Below, piece after piece: positions 1 to 9,200 of a stretch of DNA of 64,000 nt (its first letter is position 1; every line of letters begins with the position of its first letter). The stretch is from the NCBI GenBank assembly GCA_022844125.1, contig JALHMI010000007.1:256896-320895 (forward strand), read 5' to 3'. The DNA comes from Pirellulales bacterium (GTDB lineage: Bacteria > Planctomycetota > Planctomycetia > Pirellulales > PALSA-1355). The translations under genes and the position numbers were made by a program. The notes beneath the pieces were generated by a model. The model saw only the letters and a program-made list of their open reading frames with translations. It was not told where the DNA came from and searched no databases.

Positions 1-100
1 CGCCTAATCCTGCGAGCAGGGCCGCGCATGCCCACAGCTGCGAGATCGAGCGCAAGCGTGGGAGCGGAATCGAGGCATCGCGATAGGGATCGTTCGTCAC
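1..100 (-). CDS. N-terminal fragment of a putative membrane protein (runs off the left edge)
   Basis: On the minus strand a GTG codon at 98-100 opens a frame that stays open to the window edge, giving about 33 residues that begin VTNDPYRDASIPLPRLRSI. A hydrophobic stretch (ACAALLAGLG) follows, which looks like the start of a membrane segment. The start is supported by an AGGAGG ribosome binding site at 112-117, about 11 bases upstream. It is divergent from the GT39 glycosyltransferase at 329, leaving about 230 bases for promoters. The family cannot be recognised from so short a fragment. The same frame is also open upstream of the GTG as far as a TAA near 200, but without a standard start codon. 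Confidence 0.5.
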   Translation of the reverse strand, partial: MTNDPYRDASIPLPRLRSISQLWACAALLAGLG

Positions 101-328
101 AGCGAATCGGGCCTCCTGCCAGAAACGGTCACGCGCTTCGGCCGGTCCACCTCCGACACTGCGCGGGGCGAAGAATAGCAGAAACGCGCGGCTCGGTTAA
201 ATGCCGGTTTAGAACGCTGTCACGGCCCTGCGGCGCCAGGGGGAACTGCTGTTGGTGATGCGGCGGCTGGAACCCTACACTTTGGCCACAAACTGGGACC
301 GCCCTCAATCCGCAACGTTGGAGCAAGG

Positions 329-2131
329 ATGCTCTCGAACCTGCGACCGCAACTCGTGCTGGCAGCCGTGGCCAGCCTGGCCTTCTTCGTCAACCTGGGC
401 GGGACCCATCTGTGGGACGTCGACGAAGCGATCTTCTCGCAGGCCGCCAAGGAGATGTACCAGCGCGGCGATGCCGTGACGCCGTACTTCAACGGGCAGG
501 TGTTTCCCGACAAGCCGGGCATGATGTACTGGGCGATGATGCTCGGGTTCGAAATGTTCGGCATCAATGAACTCGCCGCGCGGTTCTTCTCGGCCGTGTT
601 TGGCGTGGGCAGCGTGCTGGTAACGTACCGGATTGGACGGCTGATGTTTTCGCCGAGCGCGGCCTTCTGGGCCGGACTCATACTGGCGACAAGTTTGAAC
701 TTTACGCTGATCGCCCGGGCCGCGACACCGGATTCGTATCTGACGTTTTTCTCCAGCCTGGCGATGCTGGCGTTCGTCGCCGGCACGGCGAAGTCACGAC
801 CGATGTCGGGCGCAGCGAACGAACGCAATGTGCCGTGGGCGGGGCAAACTCGCTTTGAGCCAAGCTGGTTGAGCTGGTGCGGCGTATATGCCGTGATGGG
901 ATTGGGCGTGCTCACCAAGGGGCCCATTGGCGTTGTCCTGCCGACCGCTTCGATCGGACTGTTTCTGCTGGTCGTGCGTGCGAAGGAAGCAACTGCTGTT
1001 CGCGAGCCGGGTGTTCGCGGCGCGCTTCTTGCCGCCGGGAACTGGCTCGCGCGCGTGTTGAATCCAATTCACGTGCTGAAGACGATCTGGAGCATGCGGC
1101 CGCTGACTGCGGTGGCGATGGTGCTTGTGGTGGCCGGTCCCTGGTACACGATGGTTGGCCTGGCAACCGAGGGCGAGTGGCTGGTCGGGTTCTTTGGGGT
1201 GCACAACCTCGGCCGCTTCTCGCATGCGATGGACGATCACAGCGGACCGATTTTTTATTATCTGATTGCGATCGCGGTGGGATTCTTCCCGTGGTCGGTG
1301 TGGGCGTCGCCGACCTTTTTGCAAGTGCGCCGGCACTTTGCCGAGCGGCATCCCTGGCGGCCCGGCTATGTGCTGGTACTGTCATGGATGGCCGTCTGGG
1401 TGGGATTCTTTTCGATCGCCAGCACGAAGCTGCCCAGCTACATCATTCCGGCGTATCCGGCGATTGCGCTGCTGACTGGCGCTTTCGTGGCGAGTTGGAT
1501 TCGCGAACCGGCTGCCCTGCCCCGGCTGCTGTATGGCCTGGCGTGGTCCGTGGTGCTGCTGGTTGGCGCGGGCTTGCTCGTGGGGCTGCCGATTGCCGCG
1601 CACTACTTGCTCGATCGGCAGTGGTATTTGGGCCTGATGGGTCTGATTCCGCTGATTGCCGGTGTGGCAGGTTGGGTCGCCAGTTCGCGCGGACAAACGG
1701 CGATCGCCTGTGGCACGATGGCTGCGGCGGGGCTGGCGATGTGGGTCGTGACGTTCGGCTTCCTGGCGCCGATTGTGGACGAGTATCAGGATGGGCCAGC
1801 GTTTGCGGCGACGATTGCCGCGAGTGGACCCGCAGACCGCGCAGCGGTGTGTTGCTTCCATCATTTTCGGCCGAGCTACGTGTATTACACGGATACGGTC
1901 GTCGAGAAGCTCGCTTCTCCGCAAGAAGTGGGCGAGTTCTTCGCTTCGCAGACTGCCGCGGCGTTCGTGATTACGAATGAGGGGCAGTTCGAAAAACTGC
2001 GCGGGGTGCTGCCGGCAGATGTGGCCGTGCTCGAGCGGCGGCGCCAAGTGGGCCAGGACGAGGATGTCCTGCTGCTGGGAAGGCCTGCCGTCCAGGCGGC
2101 GAAGCCGGGTGCTGCCGACTCGATGCGGTAG
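329..2131 (+). CDS. GT39/ArnT-like membrane glycosyltransferase
   Basis: A 600-residue integral membrane protein of the PMT/ArnT glycosyltransferase superfamily. These enzymes move a sugar from a polyprenyl-phosphate donor to lipid or protein on the outer face of the inner membrane. The family hallmark is the acidic pair after the first membrane helix, here WDVDEA at residues 29-34, followed by the typical GDAVTPYFNG and DKPGMMYW segments of the first periplasmic loop. About ten to twelve hydrophobic helices follow, then a soluble C-terminal domain from about residue 500. The ATG at 329 has GGAGCAAGG just upstream. It appears monocistronic, followed by a weak hairpin. The sugar and acceptor cannot be read from the sequence. 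Confidence 0.87.
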   Translation: MLSNLRPQLVLAAVASLAFFVNLGGTHLWDVDEAIFSQAAKEMYQRGDAVTPYFNGQVFPDKPGMMYWAMMLGFEMFGINELAARFFSAVFGVGSVLVTYRIGRLMFSPSAAFWAGLILATSLNFTLIARAATPDSYLTFFSSLAMLAFVAGTAKSRPMSGAANERNVPWAGQTRFEPSWLSWCGVYAVMGLGVLTKGPIGVVLPTASIGLFLLVVRAKEATAVREPGVRGALLAAGNWLARVLNPIHVLKTIWSMRPLTAVAMVLVVAGPWYTMVGLATEGEWLVGFFGVHNLGRFSHAMDDHSGPIFYYLIAIAVGFFPWSVWASPTFLQVRRHFAERHPWRPGYVLVLSWMAVWVGFFSIASTKLPSYIIPAYPAIALLTGAFVASWIREPAALPRLLYGLAWSVVLLVGAGLLVGLPIAAHYLLDRQWYLGLMGLIPLIAGVAGWVASSRGQTAIACGTMAAAGLAMWVVTFGFLAPIVDEYQDGPAFAATIAASGPADRAAVCCFHHFRPSYVYYTDTVVEKLASPQEVGEFFASQTAAAFVITNEGQFEKLRGVLPADVAVLERRRQVGQDEDVLLLGRPAVQAAKPGAADSMR

Positions 2132-2147
2132 TCCTCGCTCGGCCGGT

Positions 2148-2169
2148 CCAGGGCATGGTATTGCCCTGG
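2148..2169 (+). terminator. weak hairpin terminator after the GT39 gene
   Basis: CCAGGGCA (2148-2155) pairs perfectly with TGCCCTGG (2162-2169) across a 6-base loop, 16 bases after the stop codon. Only a short CTTT follows, so intrinsic termination would be inefficient. Confidence 0.4.
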
Positions 2170-2222
2170 CTTTCAGGGGCATTGGAATTGCCACAGCTTA
2201 CGCGCGCAAATGCTGCTGATTC

Positions 2223-2251
2223 TTGATATTGCGCGCTGGGTGTGATAGTCT
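2223..2251 (+). promoter_or_regulatory. candidate sigma-70-like promoter for the first DUF1501 cluster
   Basis: TTGATA (2223-2228) and TAGTCT (2246-2251) are separated by 17 bases and lie about 55 bases before the DUF1501 start. The -35 matches 5 of 6 consensus bases; the -10 matches only 3 of 6. This is a visual prediction. Confidence 0.3.
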
Positions 2252-2305
2252 CAAGCGAGCTAGCATTGCTCGCTCCCCGCTTCCACCCCGCCGAGTGTCA
2301 CCCCC

Positions 2306-3682
2306 ATGTTGAATGTGACCGGAAAGGGCCAGGCCCACACCTGCGACGGCATCACGCGTCGCGACTTCTTGCAGGTCGGCACGCTGGGAGCCATTGGGCT
2401 CTCGCTACCCGAGCTGATGGCCGCCAAGGCGCAGGGCGCCGTCGCCAAGGATCACGACCAACGCAGCGTGATCATGATCTTCAACCTGGGCGCTCCGAGT
2501 CAGCTCGACCTGTTCGACATGAAGCCGGACGCCTCGGAAGAGATCCGCGGCCCCTTCAAGCCTATCCATACGAACGTCTCGGGGATCGACATCTCGGAGA
2601 TCCTGCCGCTGCACGCCAAGCATGCCGACAAGTTCTCGCTCGTGCGAAGCTGTTTCCACACCGCGGCGGCCGTCCACGACACTGGCCACCAGATGTTGCA
2701 GACAGGGCGGCTCTTTACCGGCGGAATCAACTCGCCGCATGTCGGCTGTGCCTTGGCATATTTGCGCGGACGCAGGAGCGACCTGCCCGCACACGTGATC
2801 CTGCCGGAGCCGATGGGGCCGACGGGCGGCAACCTGCCGCACGGCCAGGACGCGGGCTTCCTGGGCAAGGCCTTCGATCCGTTTGCGCTGATGGCCGATC
2901 CTTCGCAACCGAACTTCAAGGTGCCGGACCTGTTGCCACCCGAACAGATTGGCGAAGCGCGGCTCGAGCGGCGACGCAAGCTGCGAACGATCGTGGACGA
3001 GACCGTGTCGAACTTTGAAGCCAGCGACAACGCCAAGCTGCTGGATAGCAACTTCGAAGCGGCCTTCCGGATGATGACCAGCCCCGAGGCCCGGGCCGCG
3101 TTCGACCTTTCCCAGGAACCGGAGAAGGTCCGCGAGCGTTACGGCAAGAATCGCTTCGGCCAGTGCTGCCTGCTCTCGCGGCGGCTGATCGAGGCGGGCG
3201 TGCGGTTCGTCACCGTGAACACGTTCCTCACCGTGTTCAACGAGATCACGTGGGACATCCACGGTTCGAGCCCGTTCACGTCGATCGAGGGCATGAAGAA
3301 CATTGTGGCTCCGATGTATGACCAGGCTTACTCGGCCCTGCTGGAAGATCTGTCGGAGCGTGGCATGCTGGAAAACACGCTGGTGTGCAACCTGGCCGAG
3401 TTTGGCCGCACGCCACGTGTGAACCCAGCCGGCGGTCGCGATCACTGGCCGCAGTGCTGGACCAGCTACTTTGCCGGCGGTGGTGTGCAAGGGGGCCGAG
3501 TCGTGGGGCGCAGCGATGCGATTGGTGGTGTGCCGGCCGAGCGCCCTGTCGACCCGGGCGAAGTGGTGGCCACGATTTATCACAGCCTGGGCTTGGACTT
3601 GGAAACGAAGCTGCCGGGTCCGCAGGGGCGGCCGTTTACGCTGGTGGACTCGGGTAAGCACGAGATCCACGAGTTGTTTTAG
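2306..3682 (+). CDS. DUF1501 family secreted protein (Tat signal)
   Basis: A 458-residue DUF1501 protein (PF07394, in the alkaline phosphatase/sulfatase-like superfamily), abundant in planctomycetes and of unknown biochemical role. A twin-arginine leader (TRRDFLQVG, residues about 17-25) followed by a hydrophobic stretch indicates Tat export. Conserved segments include LGAPSQLDLFDMKP, the GHQMLQTGR loop, FGQCCLLSRRLIEAGVRFV, LVCNLAEFGRTPRVN and GGRDHWPQCW. The DHW and EFGRTP motifs are the presumed active-site region. It heads a three-gene set with the DUF1549/DUF1553 and cytochrome-WD40-PPC genes. No ribosome binding site precedes the ATG, so the mRNA may be initiated by another mechanism. 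The leader shares a CxGxTRR motif with the two DUF1501 proteins at 40139 and 41671. Confidence 0.93.
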   Translation: MLNVTGKGQAHTCDGITRRDFLQVGTLGAIGLSLPELMAAKAQGAVAKDHDQRSVIMIFNLGAPSQLDLFDMKPDASEEIRGPFKPIHTNVSGIDISEILPLHAKHADKFSLVRSCFHTAAAVHDTGHQMLQTGRLFTGGINSPHVGCALAYLRGRRSDLPAHVILPEPMGPTGGNLPHGQDAGFLGKAFDPFALMADPSQPNFKVPDLLPPEQIGEARLERRRKLRTIVDETVSNFEASDNAKLLDSNFEAAFRMMTSPEARAAFDLSQEPEKVRERYGKNRFGQCCLLSRRLIEAGVRFVTVNTFLTVFNEITWDIHGSSPFTSIEGMKNIVAPMYDQAYSALLEDLSERGMLENTLVCNLAEFGRTPRVNPAGGRDHWPQCWTSYFAGGGVQGGRVVGRSDAIGGVPAERPVDPGEVVATIYHSLGLDLETKLPGPQGRPFTLVDSGKHEIHELF

Positions 3683-3714
3683 AAACACGAGTTTTCCCTC
3701 CCACACAGATGCGA

Positions 3715-3734
3715 CCCCCGGGCAAAGCCGGGGG
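3715..3734 (+). terminator. GC-rich intercistronic hairpin
   Basis: CCCCCGG (3715-3721) pairs with CCGGGGG (3728-3734) around a GCAAAG loop, 33 bases after the DUF1501 stop. No T-run follows, so it may stabilise or pause the transcript rather than end it. Confidence 0.4.
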
Positions 3735-3750
3735 CTTGATCACCACGACG

Positions 3751-3766
3751 CTCCGACATGTCGGAG
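3751..3766. promoter_or_regulatory. perfect 16-bp palindrome before the DUF1549 gene
   Basis: CTCCGACATGTCGGAG is its own reverse complement. It lies 22 bases upstream of the DUF1549/DUF1553 start. Both an operator site for a dimeric regulator and an RNA element are possible; no regulator gene is adjacent. Confidence 0.35.
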
Positions 3767-3788
3767 TCACTTCGCGGAGCAAAGTTAA

Positions 3789-6224
3789 ATGATGCGCGTA
3801 GTGCGAATCGTGATTCTCAGCTCGACGATCGTCGCCGCCTGGCTTTCGTTGGCGCGGGCCAATGAAGAAACGCTGCGACTGTTGCCGGGCGACTTCACGC
3901 TCACGGGACCCAAAGCGCGGCAATCGCTGCTCGCGGAGAATTTCCGCGGCGACCAGGCGACCGGCCACGCGACCGAGGGCCTGACACTGGAATCCAGCGA
4001 TCCGGCGGTTGTGAGGATCGAGAACGGCGTGGCGATTCCTGCGGCAGACGGAACCGCGACGCTTACGGCCAAGGTGGGCGATCGCAGCGCGAGCGTTAAG
4101 GTGATGGTCGCCGACTTTGCGAAAGACTTCACCTGGAGCTTCCGCAATCACGTCGAATCGGTCTTCTCGAAGGCCAGTTGCAATGGCGGCGCTTGCCATG
4201 GCGCGCTGGCCGGCAAGAAGGGCTTTAAGCTTTCGCTCGGCGCGTTCGATCCGCAGGCGGATTATTTCTACGTGACGCGTCAGGCGCGGGCTCGACGCGT
4301 CGTGCTGAGCGATCCGGGGCGCAGCCTGCTACTGGAAAAGCCGACCGGCGCAGTGCCGCACAAGGGCGGCATTCGCTTTGCCGTCGATTCGCCCGAGTAT
4401 CAAGTGATTGCCGAGTGGATTGCCGCGGGAGCGCCCGGTCCGCAGGACAGCGATGCCCGGCTCACGAAGCTGGAGATGCTACCTGAGGCGGCGGTGCTCG
4501 CGGCCGACAGCAAGCAGCCATTGATCGTGCGGGCGCACTTCAGCGACGGTCACACCGAGGACGTCACGCGCTGGGCCAAGTTCACCAGCACCGACGAATC
4601 GGTTGCATCCGTGGACGATGGGGGGCTGGTAACAGTCAGCGGTCAGGGCGAGGCCGCGATCAAGGCCTGGTACTTGAGCTGGAACGTGATCGGCACCGTC
4701 AGCGTCCCTTACCAGCAGGAAGTCGACCCGTCGCTCTTCGCCAGCGCCCCGCGTGTGAACTTCATCGACGAACTTGCGCTCGAGAAGCTCGCGGGCCTGA
4801 ATCTACCCCCTTCGCCGCCGGCCACAGATGCCGAGTTCTTGCGAAGGGTGTACCTCGATACGATTGGCACGCTGCCGACCGCGGACGAGGCCAAGGCCTA
4901 CCTGGCGGAAGCTTCTCCCGACAAACGCGCGCGGCTGATCGATGACTTGTTGGCTCGGCCGGAGTTCGTCGATTACTGGGCGTATAAGTGGAGCGACCTC
5001 TTGCTGGTGAACAGCGAGAAGCTGGCGCCGCCGGCCATGTGGTCGTACTACCGCTGGATTCGCAACCAGGTGGCGGCGAACACGCCGTGGAACGAGTTTG
5101 CCCGGCAGATTGTCACGGCGACCGGCAGTACGCTGGAGAATGGCGCCGCGAACTTTTTCGTGCTGCATCAGGATCCGCCCGACCTGGCCGAGACGACGTC
5201 CGTTGCGTTCCTGGGGATGTCGATCAACTGCGCGAAGTGCCACAACCACCCGCTCGAGAAGTGGACCAACGACCAATACTATGGCATGGCCAGCTTGTTC
5301 GCCCGGGTGCGATCGAAAGAGGCCAACGGGACCGGCAACCGGGTGGTCTATCCGGTCACCAGTGGTGAGTGGATGCAGCCCCGGACCGGCAAGCCGCAAC
5401 CGCCCACGCCGCTGGATGGCGAGTCGGTCGCCTTCGACGCCGAGGCCGATCGCCGGGCGCATCTGGCCAAGTGGCTTACCTCGCCCGAGAACCCCTACTT
5501 CACGCGGGCGATTACAAATCGTGTATGGGCCAACTTCTTCGGCGTGGGGCTGGTTGAAAGCGTCGACGACTTGCGACTCACGAATCCGCCGAGCAATGAG
5601 AAGCTGCTGGCGGCGGCGGCCGATTATCTCGTCGAGCAGAAGTACGATCTCAAGTCGCTGATGCGAGCGATCCTCCAGTCGAACACCTATGCCCGGAGCA
5701 GTCAGCCGCTGCCCGGAAACATGGCCGATACGCGGTTCTACTCACGGTACTATCCGCGGCGAATGATGGCCGAAGTGCTGCTCGACGCGCTCTCGCAAGC
5801 GACTGGCTCGGAGACGAAGTTCAGCGGATACGCCCCGGGCACCAGGGCGATCGAACTGCCTGACGTCAACGTGGCCTCGTACTTCCTGCAGTCGTTCGGC
5901 CGGCCCGAGCGCGAGTTGACGTGCGAATGCGAGCGGACAGCCGAGCCGAGCATGGTGCAGGTTCTGCACCTGTCGAACGGTGACACGCTGAATCAGAAGC
6001 TGGAGGCGAAGGACAACGGCCTGTCGAAGCTGCTCGACGCGAATCGCTCGGACGCCGAGATCATCGACGAAGCTTACCTGGCGGCTCTGGCACGCTATCC
6101 CACGGAAGTCGAGAAGTCGCGGCTGGTGGCGGCGCTTGCCGAAGTGGGGGCGGATCGGCGGCTGCTGATTGAGGATCTGTACTGGAGCGTGCTCAGCAGC
6201 AAAGAGTTCTTGTTCAACCACTAA
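3789..6224 (+). CDS. DUF1549/DUF1553 (PSCyt2/PSD1) protein with Ig-like domains
   Basis: An 811-residue planctomycete protein. A signal peptide (residues 1-24) is followed by an Ig-like segment and a short cytochrome-like module with CNGGACH (C131, C136, H137). A second bacterial Ig-like (BIG2-type) segment lies around residues 245-310, then the DUF1549 domain from about 320. DUF1549 carries a standard CAKCH heme-type motif (C481, C484, H485). The C-terminal DUF1553 domain contains the conserved CECERT segment. The protein is expected to be extracytoplasmic and may bind heme. DUF1501 and DUF1549/DUF1553 genes are habitual neighbours in planctomycetes, which suggests one complex. A paralogue with the same layout is at 46359. 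The biochemical role of the family is not established. Confidence 0.93.
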   Translation: MMRVVRIVILSSTIVAAWLSLARANEETLRLLPGDFTLTGPKARQSLLAENFRGDQATGHATEGLTLESSDPAVVRIENGVAIPAADGTATLTAKVGDRSASVKVMVADFAKDFTWSFRNHVESVFSKASCNGGACHGALAGKKGFKLSLGAFDPQADYFYVTRQARARRVVLSDPGRSLLLEKPTGAVPHKGGIRFAVDSPEYQVIAEWIAAGAPGPQDSDARLTKLEMLPEAAVLAADSKQPLIVRAHFSDGHTEDVTRWAKFTSTDESVASVDDGGLVTVSGQGEAAIKAWYLSWNVIGTVSVPYQQEVDPSLFASAPRVNFIDELALEKLAGLNLPPSPPATDAEFLRRVYLDTIGTLPTADEAKAYLAEASPDKRARLIDDLLARPEFVDYWAYKWSDLLLVNSEKLAPPAMWSYYRWIRNQVAANTPWNEFARQIVTATGSTLENGAANFFVLHQDPPDLAETTSVAFLGMSINCAKCHNHPLEKWTNDQYYGMASLFARVRSKEANGTGNRVVYPVTSGEWMQPRTGKPQPPTPLDGESVAFDAEADRRAHLAKWLTSPENPYFTRAITNRVWANFFGVGLVESVDDLRLTNPPSNEKLLAAAADYLVEQKYDLKSLMRAILQSNTYARSSQPLPGNMADTRFYSRYYPRRMMAEVLLDALSQATGSETKFSGYAPGTRAIELPDVNVASYFLQSFGRPERELTCECERTAEPSMVQVLHLSNGDTLNQKLEAKDNGLSKLLDANRSDAEIIDEAYLAALARYPTEVEKSRLVAALAEVGADRRLLIEDLYWSVLSSKEFLFNH

Positions 6225-6272
6225 GCTTTGCCAGCCGGTGTTCGAATGTCGAAAGCTCGGGCGGAGAATCTG

Positions 6273-9200
6273 ATGAAGCGGTTACTCTTGAGCATAGCCT
6301 GTTTGTGCCTGTTCGCCAGCGCGGCGAGCGCTGTGGAGGCTCCGGCTGCGCAAGTTGACTACTCGACGCATGCGGCGCCGCTGCTTGCGAAATACTGCGC
6401 AGGCTGCCACAACGAGACCGAGCGCGAAGGCGAACTCGTGCTCCAGACGTTTGAGCACATCGTTGGCGAGGCGCCCAGCGGGCCGCTACTGGTACCCGGC
6501 AAGTCGGCCGAGAGCCGATTGATCAAGGTGCTTACCGGGCAGGAAGAGCCGGCGATGCCGCCGGACGATAACCCGCGTCCCAGCCCGGAAGAGATTGCGA
6601 AGCTGGCCGCCTGGATTGACGCGGGCGCCAAGAAGCCGAGCGGCGAAGCGCCGGACCCGACCGTGATCAACGTGCCGAAGATCGCGCCCCGCGGTGAAGT
6701 GAACGAAGCGCTTTCGGCGTTGGCCTACTCGCCTGACGGTAAGCTGCTGGCGGCGGCGCGGTTTAACTCCGTTGAATTGATCTCGCTGCCGGAGCGCAAG
6801 GTTGTCAAGTCGCTGGGTCCGCATCGCGGGCGGATCAACAGCGTGCGCTATTCAGCCGATGGAACGCTTGTGGTCGTTGGTGCGGGCGAACCGGGCGTCG
6901 TTGGCGAGGCACGCATCTGGCGAGTTGCCGATGACGAACCGGTCGCAACGTTCGCGGGACATGCAGACAGCGTGTACGCCGCTGCGCTCAGTCCCGACGG
7001 CAAGCTGCTGGCAACAGGTAGCTACGACCAGCACATCAAGCTGTGGGACGCAGCCTCGGGCAAAGAGCTGCGGACGCTCACCGGGCACAACGACGCGGTG
7101 TTCGATCTGGCGTTTCGCCCGGACGGCAAGATTCTGGCCAGTGCGAGCGGTGATCGGACGGTGAAGCTATGGGACGTGGCCAGTGGAGAGCGGCTCGACA
7201 CGCTGGGCCAACCGACCAAAGAGCAGTATTGCGTGGCATTCAGCCCGGACGGGAAGCGGGTGGCGGCCGGTGGCGCCGACAATCGAATTCGCGTCTGGCA
7301 GGTGAGCGACGAGGCCAAGGAAAACACGAATCCGATGCTCTATGCGCGGTTCGCCCACGAAGGGCCGGTCGTGAACGTGGTGTATTCGACGGATGGCTCG
7401 ACGCTGGTCTCGGCCGGCGAGGACCGGACGGTAAAGATCTGGGATGCCGTGGCGCTGAACGAGCGGCTGCTGCTGGAGAAGCAGAGCGACTGGGCGCCGG
7501 CGCTGGCCGTGGCGCCGGATGCGAAGTCGATTGCCGTGGGACGGCTTGACGGCAGCCTGGCGTTCTATGACGCACAGAGCGGCGATCTGATTCCGCCTCC
7601 CCCGCCACCGAAGCCGGAACTGGCGGCGCTGCCGGTTCGCGGCGTGCAAAAGGGAGTTGTCACGCGTGTTTCACTCAGCGGAAAGCATCTGGTGGATGCA
7701 ACGGCGGTGAAGGCCAGTCATGATGGAATTCAAGTGACGATCATCGGAGATCGGGCTGACGAGGCCTTGCAGGTGGACGTTCAACCGGCGGCCAATGTGC
7801 CGCGCGGGAAGTACGAGTTGTGGGTCGTCTCACCGGCCGGTGAGAGTGACCGGCGGCCTCTGTACGTGGATGAACTCCAGCAGCTTGCCGAAAGCGAGCC
7901 GAACGACGCGCTCGGCGAGGCCGACGTCACACCGCTTGAGGCAGGCGTGTGGGGCGTGCTTGCAGCGCAAGGGGATGTCGACCGCTTTAAGTTCAGCGCG
8001 AAGGCAGGCCAGAGCCTGGTCTTTGAGATCGCGGCGGCGTCGATCGGCTCCAAGGCTAACGTCGTGCTGACCGTGGCCGACGCCACGGGACGGGTGCTGG
8101 CGGATAACAACGATTTCGGCGGAACGAGCGATCCGCTGCTCGCGTTCCAGCCGCCAGTTGACGGCGAGTACATCGTCACGGTGAGCGACCTGATGCGCGA
8201 AGGAGGCGGCGCGCACTCGTATCGCTTGTCGCTCGGTGAACTTGCCGTGCCGACGGCCGTGTTCCCGCTCAGTGTGCCCGCAGACAATGAGAGCGAGGTC
8301 CTGGTCAGCGGTTACAACCTGCCGGCAGACTTGAAGGTAACGATTCCCGCGAGTCAGGCGGGCGAAGTCGAGGTGCCTCTGGATAGACAGCAGTTTCGTA
8401 TTCGCCAGCCGCTGAAAGTACTGGTGGGAACGCTCACCGAATCGCTGGAAGTGGAGCCGAACGATGTACCCGAGTCGGCCACCGTGCTCGCCGTTCCAGG
8501 TACGGTGAATGGCCGCAGCTTGTCGGCAGTCGGCGCGGGAGACGACGACTACTTCCGCTTCAAGAGCAAGGCGGGCGAAACCTGGATCGTCGAGACTGAC
8601 GCTCAGCGGCGCGGCGCGCCGACCGACACGGTGATCGAAGTGCTCGATGCGGAGGGTAAGCCGATCGAGCGGGTGCTGCTGCAAGCGGTACGCGATTCGA
8701 ACGTCACGTTCCGAGGAATCGACAGCGTCACGCGCGATTGCCGGTTGGTGAATTGGGAGGAGATGCAGCTCAATCAGTATCTCTATATCAACGGCGAGGT
8801 GGTGCGGCTGTTCCGCGCACCGCGCGGGCCGGACTCCGGCTTCTTGTTCTATGAGGGAGACGGCGGCAAGCGGTTGCTGTACTACGACACCAGTCCGACG
8901 GTCCACGCCGTGGAGACGCCGGCGTTCATCGTTGAAGCGCATCCGCCGGGAACGAAGTTAATCTCGACGGGCCTGCCGGTGTTCCCCGTTTACTACACGA
9001 ACGACGACTGTGCGCAGCGAAGGATCGGTAGCGACTCGCGTCTGACGTTCACCGCCCCGGGCGATGGCGAGTACCTGGTGCGGGTACGTGATTCGCGCGG
9101 CGCGAGCGGCGAAGAATACGGCTATCGACTCACGGTGCGACAACCTGCCCCCGGGTTCAATGTGAATGTTGGCGGCGGCGATAAGCCGGCAGCGGGTAGC

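Noticed and set aside
877-1980. Long plus-strand open frame (367 codons) inside the GT39 gene
   Set aside because: It is out of frame with a protein showing clear family motifs, and its composition (Arg-, Gly-, Cys-rich) is typical of a GC-rich shadow frame.
2405-3706. 433-codon minus-strand frame opposite the DUF1501 gene
   Set aside because: It is antisense to a well-conserved gene, with no ribosome binding site or recognisable domain. High GC keeps stop codons rare.
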